DNA of 64,000 nt from Siphonobacter aquaeclarae. Its GTDB lineage: Bacteria > Bacteroidota > Bacteroidia > Cytophagales > Spirosomataceae. The number at the start of each line of letters is the position of its first letter. Position 1 is the first letter of the stretch. The stretch spans positions 539,960 through 603,959 of the forward strand of contig NZ_FNGS01000004.1 of assembly GCF_900103285.1 (NCBI RefSeq). Reading direction: 5' to 3'. Below the pieces are notes generated by a model that ran no database searches, was not told the DNA's origin, and saw only the letters and a program-made list of their open reading frames with translations. Positions 26,033-35,640 of this stretch are shown one piece after another. The position numbers were made by a program, and so were the translations under genes.

Positions 26033-26455
26033 ATGCTGACCGAAGAGCAACAGAAGGCAGTCATTGGCGCGATCCGGGAGGCAGAAAAAAATACCTCCGG
26101 CGAGATCCGCGTCCACCTGGAAAGCGCCTCGGCCGATATCGACGCGCTCGACCGCGCCCGGCAGGTTTTTGTCAAGCTGGAAATGTACAAAACGGCGGAT
26201 CGAAACGCCGTTTTGTTCTACCTCGCCGAAGATGCCCGGCGGTTTGCCATCTGGGGCGACGACGGGATCAACCGGGTAGTGCCGCTTGATTTCTGGGACA
26301 GTACCCGGGATGCCATGAAAATACACCTCCGCGACGGAGATCTGGTACAAGCCCTTTGTACCGGTATCCGGATGGCGGGCGAGCAGCTCAAGACTTATTT
26401 CCCGTATCAGTCGGACGATGTCAATGAACTCCCGGACGACATTTCTTTCGGATGA
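26033..26455 (+). CDS. TPM-domain protein without signal peptide
   Basis: 140 residues. LTEEQQKAVIGAIREAEKNTSGEIRVHLE opens a TPM fold and NAVLFYLAEDARRFAIWGDDGINRVV is its second half. No signal or membrane helix is seen, so it should be cytosolic, unlike its neighbour. Some TPM domains bind metals or act as phosphatases, but no activity can be deduced here. The stop overlaps the next start (ATGA), and lemA ends five bases upstream, so the three genes form a tight operon. Confidence 0.85.
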   Translation: MLTEEQQKAVIGAIREAEKNTSGEIRVHLESASADIDALDRARQVFVKLEMYKTADRNAVLFYLAEDARRFAIWGDDGINRVVPLDFWDSTRDAMKIHLRDGDLVQALCTGIRMAGEQLKTYFPYQSDDVNELPDDISFG

Positions 26456-27243
26456 TATTTTCCCCGACACCGATGCATTCCTCCCTGTTCCGTTCCTTCC
26501 TGCTTTTCTTTCTGCTGGTCCTGGCATTGCCCGGGTTGGCGCAGGAGTTTCCGGAAAAACCTGTCCCCGCCCGCTTCGTCAATGATTTTACCGGTACCCT
26601 CTCCGGACAGGAGCAGGCCATGCTGGAATCGAAGCTGAAGGGGTATATGGACTCGACGTCGAATCAGATTGTTATCGTCGTCGTCAAAAATACCGGAGAT
26701 TATCCTCCCGGTGATTACGCCTTTGAGATCGGCCGGCGGTGGGGTATCGGGCAAAAAGGAAAGAATAACGGGCTGGTTCTGCTTTGGGCGACCGAAACGC
26801 GAAAGATCTACATCGCGACGGGTTACGGCCTCGAAGGTGCTATTCCTGACGCCGTCGCCAAACGCATCGTCTCGGATGTCATTGTTCCGGCGTTCAAGCA
26901 ACAGGAATGGTACCGTGGCCTCGACGAAGCCACCACCGAGATCATTCAGCGGGCCAGCGGCGAATACAAAAACGAAGGAAGCGATGTCAGCGATGGGGAA
27001 GCCATCTTCGCCCTTATTGCTTTCGGGCTCATTGGTCTGGTCATTTTCTTCCTGCTGAGCCGGACGCTCGGGCGCGGCTGCCGGAATACCGGCGGCGGCG
27101 GAATGCCCTGGTTTGGCCCCTACACGACTATGTCCAGCTGGGGAAGTTCCTCCGGAGGAGGTTGGAGCAGTGGAGGCGGCGGCGGTGGCTGGGACTTTGG
27201 CGGAGGCAGTTTCGGCGGCGGCGGCGCAGGCGGAGACTATTGA
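26452..27243 (+). CDS. YgcG-type TPM-domain membrane protein with Gly-rich tail
   Basis: 263 residues. A signal peptide ends near LPGLAQ, then comes a TPM domain: RFVNDFTGTLSGQEQAMLESKL, IVIVVVKNTGDYPPGDYAFEIGRRWGIG, and the G..GLEGAIPDAVAKRI segment. A membrane helix (about 181-201) and a Gly/Ser-rich end of about 50 residues follow. The start at 26452 is coupled to the previous gene; an ATG at 26473 would also give a good signal peptide. It is the surface-facing partner of the lemA operon. Confidence 0.88.
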   Translation: MIFSPTPMHSSLFRSFLLFFLLVLALPGLAQEFPEKPVPARFVNDFTGTLSGQEQAMLESKLKGYMDSTSNQIVIVVVKNTGDYPPGDYAFEIGRRWGIGQKGKNNGLVLLWATETRKIYIATGYGLEGAIPDAVAKRIVSDVIVPAFKQQEWYRGLDEATTEIIQRASGEYKNEGSDVSDGEAIFALIAFGLIGLVIFFLLSRTLGRGCRNTGGGGMPWFGPYTTMSSWGSSSGGGWSSGGGGGGWDFGGGSFGGGGAGGDY

Positions 27244-27253
27244 AGGCGGGTTT

Positions 27254-27334
27254 CGGTTGACAGTTTTCAGTCTACGGTTTTCAGTTGGCGGCAACTTTCC
27301 CCGACCACAACTGAAAACAGAAAACTGTCAACCG
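27254..27334. repeat. Imperfect long inverted repeat between convergent genes
   Basis: The left arm 27254-27287 and right arm 27308-27334 both spell a form of CGGTTGACAGTTTTC ... GTTTTCAGTTG; the left arm has a 7-base insertion. The element sits between the TPM gene and the convergent prenyl-synthase gene and is followed by TTTTT on the plus strand, so it could terminate both. A related GTTTTCGG/TTTTCGGTTGG string lies at 62292-62319. Confidence 0.6.
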
Positions 27335-27345
27335 AAAACCGCTTT

Positions 27346-28317
27346 TTATCTTTCTCGCGCAATGAGGTCCGAGAAGTAAAACCGCAGTAACTGCTTCTTT
27401 TCTTCGGCGACGGGAAGTTGGCTGAGGTACCCCAGTCCTTCGTCGAAATAGGCGTTCATCACCTGCTCGGAAGTACTGCGTACGCCGAGGAGATCATACA
27501 AAGCCGTAACAGCCTGTACTTTTTCGATGGCGTTGAATTCTTTCGCCGTGATCCAGTACTGAAGTTCCTGCCGGATGGTTCCGTCGGCCTTTTCGAGGGC
27601 GTCGAGCAGCAGGAAGGTCTTTTTATTGGCCAGAATATCTCCGCCCACGAGCTTGCCGAACTTGTCGGGATCACCATAAACATCCAGCAGGTCGTCTTTC
27701 AGCTGAAAACCAAGGCCGATTGCATCACCTGTTTTCTTCAGCAACGCGCACGTATGCTCGTCGGCGCCACCGAGAATACCACCGAGCTCCAGGGCAAAAC
27801 CGAGCAGTACGGCGGTCTTCAGGCGGATCATCTCCAGGTACTCTTCTTTCGTGACGTCCTGGCGTTTCTCGAAATTCATGTCAAACTGCTGGCCTTCGCA
27901 TACTTCGGCAGCCGCACGGTTGAACCGTTTCAGTACACGTTTCAGCTTTCCGTCCTCCACTTCCGACAACAATTCATAGGCGGAAACCAGCATGACATCT
28001 CCGGAAAGAATTGCTACGTTATCATTCCATTTTTCATGAACCGTGTGATGACCGCGGCGAAGGGGCGCACGGTCCATGATGTCGTCGTGCATCAGCGTGA
28101 AGTTGTGGAAAACTTCTACGCCAAGTGCCGGAAAAACCGCTTTCTGCCAGTCATCGGTAAACAGCTCTGCCGACAGAACCGTCAGGAGCGGGCGCATGCG
28201 TTTTCCGCCGAGGCTCATGATGTAATGGATCGGTTCATAGAGCTCGGGGGGCGTACTTCCGTAGGTGACGGTCAGCAGCGCTTCTTCCAGAGCGGCAGTA
28301 TACTTCGTAAGCGACAT
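27346..28317 (-). CDS. Polyprenyl diphosphate synthase (trans-isoprenyl type)
   Basis: 323 residues from the ATG at 28317; a start at 28377 adds 20 residues without family character. Both aspartate-rich motifs are present: the first in FTLMHDDIMDRAPLRRGHHTVH and the second in GFQLKDDLLDVYGDPDKFGK. GGKRMRPLLTVLSAELF (substrate-binding Lys/Arg) and the late GGDILANKKTFLL also fit. It condenses isopentenyl diphosphate into an all-trans chain. The product length (quinone side chain or C15/C20) cannot be set with confidence. Confidence 0.92.
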   Translation of the reverse strand: MSLTKYTAALEEALLTVTYGSTPPELYEPIHYIMSLGGKRMRPLLTVLSAELFTDDWQKAVFPALGVEVFHNFTLMHDDIMDRAPLRRGHHTVHEKWNDNVAILSGDVMLVSAYELLSEVEDGKLKRVLKRFNRAAAEVCEGQQFDMNFEKRQDVTKEEYLEMIRLKTAVLLGFALELGGILGGADEHTCALLKKTGDAIGLGFQLKDDLLDVYGDPDKFGKLVGGDILANKKTFLLLDALEKADGTIRQELQYWITAKEFNAIEKVQAVTALYDLLGVRSTSEQVMNAYFDEGLGYLSQLPVAEEKKQLLRFYFSDLIARER

Positions 28318-28363
28318 GTTCGTTTCCAGACTTGAGTGGTCAAAAAGCAGCCAGGTTTTCCTG

Positions 28364-28395
28364 TTTGCGACCGGCAAAATACAGGATTATTTTCA
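28364..28395 (+). promoter_or_regulatory. Possible promoter of the thioredoxin-like gene
   Basis: TTTG (28364-28367), a 20-base spacer, TATTTTCA (28388-28395). The -33 box is perfect; the -7 box has two mismatches to TAnnTTTG. It ends 33 bases before the ATG at 28429. Confidence 0.35.
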
Positions 28396-28428
28396 CCAAC
28401 TTTAACGCCGTAAACCGAAAATCCTGCA

Positions 28429-29004
28429 ATGAGAACGATCCTTACCTTCCTGGTGACGGCCGGCCTGGCCTCGCTCTGCTTTTCGTTTCTGCCGGAAAAA
28501 CCCGTGCCTGCCACGTCAAAAATCGAGTGGCTGACGATGGAGGAAGCTTATGCCCGGAACAAAAAGGAGCCCCGGAAATTCCTCGTGGATGTATACACCG
28601 ACTGGTGTCACTGGTGTAAGGTGATGGACAAGGAGACCTATACCGATCCGAAAGTGGCGGAGTATGTCAACAAGAAGTTTTACGCTGTGCGCTTCAACGC
28701 TGAAAGCCGGTCGACGATCAGGCTGGGTCCTCATACATTCAAGTTCATTCCGCAGGGCGCTAAAGGGTTCAATCAGCTGGCGGCGATTATGCTCGACGGG
28801 CAGATGAGTTACCCTTCCACCGTCTTCATCGATGAGATTTTCATGGATGGAAAGGAGCTCGCTGTCATTCAGGCCGTTCCCGGCTACCTCAAGGCCCTGG
28901 AATTCCATCAGGTCGCTACGTTTTTCGGAGAAAACTACCACGAACAGGAAACGGAGTGGGAGACCTACAAAGACGAGATCTACCCGAAAGTATACGGGAA
29001 ATAA
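28429..29004 (+). CDS. Periplasmic thioredoxin-fold protein with CHWC motif
   Basis: 191 residues with a signal peptide (about 1-22). The fold is marked by FLVDVYTDWCHWCKVMDKETYTDP; the CHWC pair is the redox centre, at about residues 63-66. YPSTVFIDE supplies the cis-Pro. A 40-residue insertion lies between these motifs. The CHWC motif and following helix resemble DUF255/thioredoxin-like proteins. It probably reduces or isomerises disulfides in the periplasm; the partner is not known. It is 33 bases upstream of cysM, so they may be co-transcribed. Confidence 0.85.
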   Translation: MRTILTFLVTAGLASLCFSFLPEKPVPATSKIEWLTMEEAYARNKKEPRKFLVDVYTDWCHWCKVMDKETYTDPKVAEYVNKKFYAVRFNAESRSTIRLGPHTFKFIPQGAKGFNQLAAIMLDGQMSYPSTVFIDEIFMDGKELAVIQAVPGYLKALEFHQVATFFGENYHEQETEWETYKDEIYPKVYGK

Positions 29005-29037
29005 CCTGCATTTTTCATTCAAATCCGCCTTTTTACC

Positions 29038-29913
29038 TTGGCTACCCTACTCGATTTCGTCGGCAATACGCCGCTGGTGGAAATTACCCGCCTCAACCCC
29101 AATCCCAACGTACGCATTTTCGGGAAGCTGGAAGGGCATAACCCGGGCGGAAGCGTTAAGGACCGTCCGGCGCTCAACATGATCCGCAGCGCGCTGGAGC
29201 GGGGAGATATCGGACCGCAGACGTCCCTCATCGAAGCAACATCCGGCAATACCGGCATTGCGCTGGCGATGATCGCCCGGTTGTATAACCTGTCTATTGA
29301 GCTCGTGATGCCGCAGAACTCAACGCGTGAACGGGTTTTGACGATGGAGGCCTTCGGCGCCAAAGTAACCCTGCTCGAAAGCATCGAAATCTGTCGCGAC
29401 TACGCCCAGGAAAAAGCCGACGCCGGTACTCACTTTCAGCTCAACCAGTTTGCCAACCCGGACAATTATATGGCGCACTACAAGTCGACCGGTCCGGAAA
29501 TCTGGCGTGATACAGACGGAAAAATCACCCACTTCGTCAGCTCGATGGGAACGACGGGTACCATCATGGGCAATTCTCTGTACCTGAAGGAACAGAATCC
29601 GGCGATTCAGGTAGTGGGTTGTCAGCCGACAGAAGGATCTTCCATACCGGGTATCCGGCGGTGGCCGGTTGAGTACCTGCCCAAAATCTATAATCCGTCA
29701 CGCGTGGACCGGGTAATGGACGTTTCGGAAGCAGACGCCGTTCAGACGACGCGGCAGCTGGCAAAAGTCGAAGGTATTTTTGCCGGTATGAGCTCCGGCG
29801 GCTGTGTTTCAGCAGCCATCCGGCTGGCAGAAGAACTCACCGAAGGCGTCATTGTTTGTATCATCTGCGACCGGGGAGACCGGTATCTTTCCAGTGATCT
29901 TTTCGGGGAATAG
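29038..29913 (+). CDS. cysM: Cysteine synthase B (O-acetylserine sulfhydrylase)
   Basis: 291 residues. The start is TTG (29038) because no ATG lies upstream in frame and the N-terminus LLDFVGNTPLVEITRL aligns with the family from its first residues. The PLP lysine is in NPGGSVKDRPALNMI, the substrate loop is EATSGNTGIALAMIA, and the phosphate-binding loop is VSSMGTTGTIMGNS. It makes cysteine from O-acetylserine and sulfide, and CysM types can also use thiosulfate. CysM rather than CysK is favoured by the short length and the QPTEGSSIPGIRRW segment. Confidence 0.93.
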   Translation: MATLLDFVGNTPLVEITRLNPNPNVRIFGKLEGHNPGGSVKDRPALNMIRSALERGDIGPQTSLIEATSGNTGIALAMIARLYNLSIELVMPQNSTRERVLTMEAFGAKVTLLESIEICRDYAQEKADAGTHFQLNQFANPDNYMAHYKSTGPEIWRDTDGKITHFVSSMGTTGTIMGNSLYLKEQNPAIQVVGCQPTEGSSIPGIRRWPVEYLPKIYNPSRVDRVMDVSEADAVQTTRQLAKVEGIFAGMSSGGCVSAAIRLAEELTEGVIVCIICDRGDRYLSSDLFGE

Positions 29914-29934
29914 TCCATTGTAAATCCCGCTTCG

Positions 29935-29967
29935 AAAACGGATTTCCTGCCGGGAATCCGTTTTTTT
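29935..29967 (+). terminator. Terminator of cysM
   Basis: A 10-bp stem AAAACGGATT (29935-29944) with AATCCGTTTT (29955-29964), extendable inwards with one mismatch, followed by further Ts. Confidence 0.85.
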
Positions 29968-30858
29968 GTGCTCATTGAGACGGGTTAGGGATTTCTCTTC
30001 ATACCGGTACCGTACCCGCATACCGCTCCATGCACAATTTCCCGCCGCCAACCGGTTTATAAGTATTCCTGCCAGTTAGGGCTATTTTACGAGGCGATCA
30101 AAAAGCGTCAGAAAAACAGACTATTTCTTTGAATAAATAATTTTATTCTTTAAATTATTACATAAAAATCCGCATCACTCACAAACGTTGTTCTCTTCCA
30201 CCACTGTCAAAAGACAATATAAAAGCAGTAAGCCTCATATACAGCATCTCCTGCCGGGTGTATTTCGGGGAGCCGGGGACAGGCTTCGCCGGGAAAGAAA
30301 ATCCGGTTGGCGCATTTCTATCCGGAGACGGGTTACGAAAATTTTTTTTCTGTCTCGTCAACATATTGTTAAATTTTTAAAAATATGGATAGATTTGCGA
30401 ACCGGCTTTTGCATAGGAACGTATGTAAAACCAGAAGAAACGTTGGCAAGGCCAAGCAGTAGTTTCTTAACATTTCTGTTTTTTCCTGTTTCACAGAATA
30501 TTTAACCTTAACCAGCTATTATTCACCCCAACTGCTCAGCGGTCCTTCCGGACTGCATTTCATGCCCTAAAACCGGGAAAACGAGCGCCCGGATTTACTC
30601 AGATACACACGCCTGATTTCCCGGAGATAATTGCCCCGGGTTAGGTTAAAGTATCCGTTTTCCTCTAAACTTCAGATCAGGACATTCGTCCGTTTAGTAC
30701 CCGCCGGAATGCCGCACTGCGGCAGGAAGGACGGCGTTTCATTCTCTGTTCACACCCGTAACGCTTTCAGGCTGAACGAGCACCTTACGTGCCCGGCGGC
30801 TACGGTATTCGAACCCACATCATTTCCATAAACTGTTTAACCTTAACACACTACTTCA
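29968..30858. other. Long susC leader and upstream region
   Basis: 890 bases with no credible gene. The first half is AT-rich and holds the promoter at 30366-30397. The second half would be a leader of about 450 bases. It contains a small perfect hairpin (30710-30724, TGCCGC/GCGGCA) and the 12-mer TTTAACCTTAAC twice, at 30501-30512 and at 30836-30847; the second copy ends 11 bases before the susC ATG. The role is unknown; attenuation or an antisense RNA target is possible. Confidence 0.5.
30366..30397 (+). promoter_or_regulatory. Promoter of the susC/susD operon
   Basis: TTG (30366-30368), a 21-base spacer, TAGATTTG (30390-30397). The -7 box is an exact consensus match and the spacing fits. 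The susC ATG is 461 bases further on, an unusually long leader. Confidence 0.6.
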
Positions 30859-33800
30859 ATGAGGCTTATGAAACAGAAGCTACCAAAAACCTTTTTCAGG
30901 TTTTGTGCTTTTTTGGGTGCCTGGATGCTTCTGACCGCTGCGTCGGCCAGAGAAATGCATCCGGCCTTCGGGAAGGACAGAGAGATTTCCGGGAAAGTGA
31001 CGGATGAGAAGGGAACGGGACTGGCCGGAGCAACGATTTCGATCAAGGGAACCACCCGCGGCACCAACACCGATGCGGACGGAAACTACCGGATTACCGT
31101 TCCGAACGATGCTGCCACCCTTGTTTTCTCCTACATCGGCTATGTAAAGCAGGAAGTTGCCGTAGGCAGCCGTACCGTGATCAACATCCAGATGGCTTTG
31201 GGTGAAGGGGCGCTGCAGGAAGTGGTCGTCACCGCGCTCGGGATTGAAAAAGATACCCGTACGCTCGGTTATTCCGTGACATCGATCGATGCCTCGGCGC
31301 TCAACCAGGCACGGGAATCCAACGTCATCAACTCCCTTCAGGGACGCGTAGCGGGTCTGAATATCAGCCCGGGAAGCGGCGGGCCGGGATCTTCTTCCCG
31401 GATCAACCTTCGTGGGGTCAGTAACTTTAAGGGTGGCAGCCCGCTCTTCGTTATCAACGGCGTTCCGATGGATAACACCACCCGGGGAACCGCCGGGGAA
31501 TGGGGTGGATCGGACAACGGCGATGGTATCTCCAACATCAACCCCGACGATATCGAATCCATGACGGTACTGAAAGGAGCTACGGCTTCTGCCCTGTACG
31601 GCACCCGCGCTACGAACGGAGTTATCCTGGTCACAACCAAAAGCGGCAAAAACGCCGGTCTTTCGGTTGAATACAATGGTAACCTCCAGTTCGACAAGGT
31701 GATTAATTTTACAGACTTCCAGTACGTCTATGGACAGGGACAACAAGGTGTTCGTCCTGCGGATGCAACAAGTGCCCGTAATTCCGGAGTATACAGCTGG
31801 GGTGAGAAGATGGACGGAGCGATGTACACGCAGTTCGACGGAAAGCAATATGCCTATTCGCCGGTGAAGGACAACATTCAACAATTCTACCAGACGGCGC
31901 CGACGTTTACCAATACCGTATCTGCTTCCGGCGGAAATGAAAAGACCAGTTTCCGCCTGTCGATGTCCTCAATGGATGCTTCCGGGGTAATGCGGAACAA
32001 CACGGTAAAGCGGAAAACCATCAACCTGAATGTGACCCAGAAAGTCACCAGCAAGCTGGATGTAACCTTGATGGCCAACTACATTGACCAACAAGATAAA
32101 AACCGGCCGATGATGAGTGATGCCCCTCTGAACGCCAACTACGGTATCACGCTGCTGGCTAGTTCCTTCAACCAGCTGGCGTTGAAACCCGGATATGACC
32201 CAATCACGGGCGCTGAAATGACGTTCAGTGATGACTCGTATAAGACCAACCCCTGGTTTGTTGTCAACCAATACAAAAACCAGCAGGACCGTAAACGGTT
32301 GATCTCGGCGATAACGGGTAAGTACCAATTTACCGACTGGCTTTATCTTCAGGGGCGTGCCGGATATGACGTCATTAACGACGGCGCTTTCAGCATTACG
32401 CCCTGGGGAACAGCTTACCAGGCGTTGGGAAGCATGAACCGGGCCAGATCACAAACGACAGAACTCAACGTCGATGGACTGTTAGGTCTCAACCGTGACA
32501 TTGCGCAAGACCTGAACCTGAACGTAGCGATCGGAGGTAACCTTCGGAAAAACCGTCTGGAAAGCGTCGGAATTTCAGGCAGCAACTTCAGTATTCCGTA
32601 CCTCTATACTATCTCGAACACGCTTTCCAGAAGTCAGAGCTATGGATACAACGAGCGTCAGGTACAATCGGGATACTATACGGCGGAATTTGACTATAAG
32701 CATATACTCTCGCTGGCGACGACGGGCCGGTATGACGTCTATTCAACGCTTCCGTCAGCCAACCGAGGAATTTTCGCACCTTCTGTTTCGGCCAGTTTTG
32801 TCTTTTCGGAACTGTTGAAACCGAATGCGATGAATTTCGGTAAGATCCGCGCTTCCTATGCCCAGACCAGTGGTGAAGCTTTTGATGCTTACCTGACAAC
32901 GCAATACTATTCTCTTGGCAACACCTACAACGGACTGCCCCAGGGTGGTTTCAGTTCCCAGATGCCCAACAGCAATCTCAAGCCGTACCGCATGAAGGAA
33001 TTTGAGGCTGGTTTTGAAACGAAGTTCTTCAACAACCGTCTTGGTCTGGATGTTGCCTATTTCAACCGCAAAACCGAAGGTGAAATAGTCAGCGGACCTC
33101 TGTCGATCACAACCGGCTTCACCTCCCGTGTGCTTAACCTGGGTTCGACGAAAAACGCGGGCGTCGAAGTATTGCTGACCGGGACACCTGTAAAAACCAG
33201 GAATTTCACGTGGGATGCTTCGTTCAACGTAACCTACGTGAAGAACACGATCGTTGACATCGACGGAGCCGGCAACACAAAAATACTAACCCTCGGAACG
33301 TATCGCCCGTTGAACGGTAACGTTGCCCACGTCAAGGGAATGTCTGCTGCGCAGATTATGGCCTACGATTTCAAGTATGATGCTGCCGGCAAAATGATCA
33401 TCGGATCCGATGGTATTCCGGTCCGCGGCGATCTGAAACCAATGGGTTCCGCGATTCCGAATCTGTATGGAGGCTTGAACAATAGCTTCTCCTACAAAAA
33501 CTTCTCCTTTTCCTTCCTGATCGATTACAAGTTCGGGGCGAAAGTACTGTCAGCTACCAACCACTATTCTTACGTAGACGGGTTGAACAAAGCTACGCTT
33601 GTCGGACGCGAAACGGGAGTGGTTGCCAATGGCGTGGTCCTTTCCGCAGACGGAACTTCCTCTACAGCCAATACGAAAAACGTCATTGCTCAGGACTACT
33701 ACCGCGGACTCATTACCAACGTTTCCAAGCTGTCCGTCTTCAATGCTGACTTTATCAAGCTTCGTCAGGTGGTTATCGGTTATCGTTTGCCGAGCCGCTG

Positions 33801-34002
33801 GTTCAGCAACAGCAAGGTGCCTTTCGAAAGTGTCACGTTGTCGGCAGTCGGCCGGAACCTGCTGGTTCTCATGAAACATACGGACAACTTTGATCCGGAA
33901 GCCGGCTTCTCTTCCAATATCAACTACGCCGGAACGGAAGGCGCCCAGTTGCCCTCAACCCGTACATTCGGTTTCACGCTGAACGCCAAGTTCAAAAAAT
34001 AA
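30859..34002 (+). CDS. SusC/RagA-family TonB-linked outer-membrane protein
   Basis: 1047 residues. After a signal peptide (about 1-33) there is a carboxypeptidase-regulatory-like domain (about 44-115: ISGKVTDEKGTGLAGATISIKGTTRGTNTDADG). The TonB-box/plug entry ALQEVVVTALGIEK follows, then the plug (VINSLQGRVAGLNI, IMVLKGATASALYG-like SMTVLKGATASALYGTRATNGVILVTTK) and a 22-strand-type barrel ending RTFGFTLNAKFKK. SusC proteins import glycans or peptides with a SusD lid, driven by TonB. A second ATG three codons in is also possible. susD follows after nine bases. The substrate is not evident: no glycoside hydrolase gene is nearby. Confidence 0.96.
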   Translation: MRLMKQKLPKTFFRFCAFLGAWMLLTAASAREMHPAFGKDREISGKVTDEKGTGLAGATISIKGTTRGTNTDADGNYRITVPNDAATLVFSYIGYVKQEVAVGSRTVINIQMALGEGALQEVVVTALGIEKDTRTLGYSVTSIDASALNQARESNVINSLQGRVAGLNISPGSGGPGSSSRINLRGVSNFKGGSPLFVINGVPMDNTTRGTAGEWGGSDNGDGISNINPDDIESMTVLKGATASALYGTRATNGVILVTTKSGKNAGLSVEYNGNLQFDKVINFTDFQYVYGQGQQGVRPADATSARNSGVYSWGEKMDGAMYTQFDGKQYAYSPVKDNIQQFYQTAPTFTNTVSASGGNEKTSFRLSMSSMDASGVMRNNTVKRKTINLNVTQKVTSKLDVTLMANYIDQQDKNRPMMSDAPLNANYGITLLASSFNQLALKPGYDPITGAEMTFSDDSYKTNPWFVVNQYKNQQDRKRLISAITGKYQFTDWLYLQGRAGYDVINDGAFSITPWGTAYQALGSMNRARSQTTELNVDGLLGLNRDIAQDLNLNVAIGGNLRKNRLESVGISGSNFSIPYLYTISNTLSRSQSYGYNERQVQSGYYTAEFDYKHILSLATTGRYDVYSTLPSANRGIFAPSVSASFVFSELLKPNAMNFGKIRASYAQTSGEAFDAYLTTQYYSLGNTYNGLPQGGFSSQMPNSNLKPYRMKEFEAGFETKFFNNRLGLDVAYFNRKTEGEIVSGPLSITTGFTSRVLNLGSTKNAGVEVLLTGTPVKTRNFTWDASFNVTYVKNTIVDIDGAGNTKILTLGTYRPLNGNVAHVKGMSAAQIMAYDFKYDAAGKMIIGSDGIPVRGDLKPMGSAIPNLYGGLNNSFSYKNFSFSFLIDYKFGAKVLSATNHYSYVDGLNKATLVGRETGVVANGVVLSADGTSSTANTKNVIAQDYYRGLITNVSKLSVFNADFIKLRQVVIGYRLPSRWFSNSKVPFESVTLSAVGRNLLVLMKHTDNFDPEAGFSSNINYAGTEGAQLPSTRTFGFTLNAKFKK

Positions 34003-34011
34003 GACTCTACC

Positions 34012-35625
34012 ATGAAAAGGACTTCTGTCTATGTGTTATCCCTTCTCATGCTGTCACTGGCGGGATGCACCGATAAATTCGACGAAATCAATACCGATCC
34101 GAATCAAGCGACGGAGCAGCAATGGGATCCCAATTTCTTCCTTCCCAATGCGCAGAATAACTATGTGAACCTTGGGTATGACCAGATGCTGTATCAAGGT
34201 CCTATGCTTCAGGTTCTGGCGTCGACCTTTACTTACTACGGAAACGGGGACAAGTATGTCAATACGCAGAATTCGACCAGCTATCAGGGGGCAATTTTTA
34301 ACCGGACCTATTCAACCGGCACGACACTTGCTGAAATGATCCGTCTTTCGAAAGACAAGCCTCAATATGCGAATCTTTATCAGATCGGCCGGATTCTTCA
34401 GGCAATGAACGTGCTCCGCGGCACAGATACCTATGGCGACATCCCCTATACGCAGGCCTTTCAGGCCAAAGCAGGAACTACTGCTCCGAAGTACGATACC
34501 CAGCAATCCATTTATACGGCATTACTGAAGGAGATCGACGAAGCAACAGCTGCGCTTGATGTCAACCAGGCCGCACCTACCGGTGACATGATCTATAGCC
34601 GGCTTTCCTCTTCGACCGCAAAAATGACGGCCTGGAAGAAGTTTGGCTACTCGCTTATGCTTCGCACAGCAATGCGGCTTATTAAAGTTGACGCCGCAAC
34701 AGCAAAGACCTATGCGGAAAAGGCCATTGCAGGCGGCGTGTTTACATCCAATGATGACAACGCGTATATCCAGGCCGACGCGAACTACGCGGCCTCCGGT
34801 ATCTACAATGTCTATCAGGTAACGGATGATTACCGGGAGCTTCGTTTTGCGAAGACGTTTATTGATGCGCTGAAGTCAACTTCGGACCCGCGTCTGAGTG
34901 CTGTTGCCGAGGTTCCCCAAACCGGTGCAGCCAATAATGCGAACAAGACGCTTTCCGGAGACAATACCGCAGCTTCCCAACTGGGATTGCCGAACGGATA
35001 CGATCTGGCAAGCGGCGCCACGGACATCCGGAAATCGGCCGGATATCCCGGTCCGTCTCCGGCAGCAAACGACAAGGACTCTGACGCTCCCCTGGGCAAG
35101 TACTCCCGCCCACGGATCAGCGTCTACCTGAAGAAAAACGGCACAATGATGGTTCTTTCCTATGCGGAAGTCGAATTTCTGCTGGCGGAGGCCAAAGTGC
35201 GTGGCTGGAATGTGAGCGGAACAGCGGCGGACCACTACAAAAATGGTATTGTTGCAGCAATGACGTCGCTGATTCAGCTGGATGCCTCCGCAGAAATCAA
35301 GGCGGAAGCAGCTCAGACCTGGGCAGCCGCGCACCCGTTGGATGTTACGTCCACCGACGCCTCGCTCAAAGCGATCAACACACAGTTCTGGCTGGCTACC
35401 GGAACGATGTTCAACTTCATCGAAGCCTGGTCTAACTGGCGCCGGACAGGCTATCCTGTTCTCACGCCGATCAATTATCCCGGCAATGTGACAGGCAGCA
35501 CGATTCCCCGACGGATGATTTATCTGTCGACTGAAATATCAACCAATCCGACGTCGTATACCGAGGCAGTCAACCGGTTGAGCGGAGGTGATCTGCTTAC
35601 CTCCCGGGTCTGGTGGGATAAGTAA
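34012..35625 (+). CDS. SusD/RagB-family substrate-binding lipoprotein (SusD_2 type)
   Basis: 537 residues. The lipoprotein signal ends LSLAGC, followed by TDKFDEINTDPNQAT, which is typical of the SusD_2 branch, as are FNRTYSTGTTLAEMIRL and YTQAFQAKAGTTAPKYDTQQSIYTALLKEID. Helical TPR-like units fill the first half; the C-terminus has MMVLSYAEVEFLLAEAKVRGW and NWRRTGYPVL. It sits as a lid on the SusC pore and binds the ligand. A strong terminator follows it. Confidence 0.94.
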   Translation: MKRTSVYVLSLLMLSLAGCTDKFDEINTDPNQATEQQWDPNFFLPNAQNNYVNLGYDQMLYQGPMLQVLASTFTYYGNGDKYVNTQNSTSYQGAIFNRTYSTGTTLAEMIRLSKDKPQYANLYQIGRILQAMNVLRGTDTYGDIPYTQAFQAKAGTTAPKYDTQQSIYTALLKEIDEATAALDVNQAAPTGDMIYSRLSSSTAKMTAWKKFGYSLMLRTAMRLIKVDAATAKTYAEKAIAGGVFTSNDDNAYIQADANYAASGIYNVYQVTDDYRELRFAKTFIDALKSTSDPRLSAVAEVPQTGAANNANKTLSGDNTAASQLGLPNGYDLASGATDIRKSAGYPGPSPAANDKDSDAPLGKYSRPRISVYLKKNGTMMVLSYAEVEFLLAEAKVRGWNVSGTAADHYKNGIVAAMTSLIQLDASAEIKAEAAQTWAAAHPLDVTSTDASLKAINTQFWLATGTMFNFIEAWSNWRRTGYPVLTPINYPGNVTGSTIPRRMIYLSTEISTNPTSYTEAVNRLSGGDLLTSRVWWDK

Positions 35626-35640
35626 CCACTCCGAAACCGG

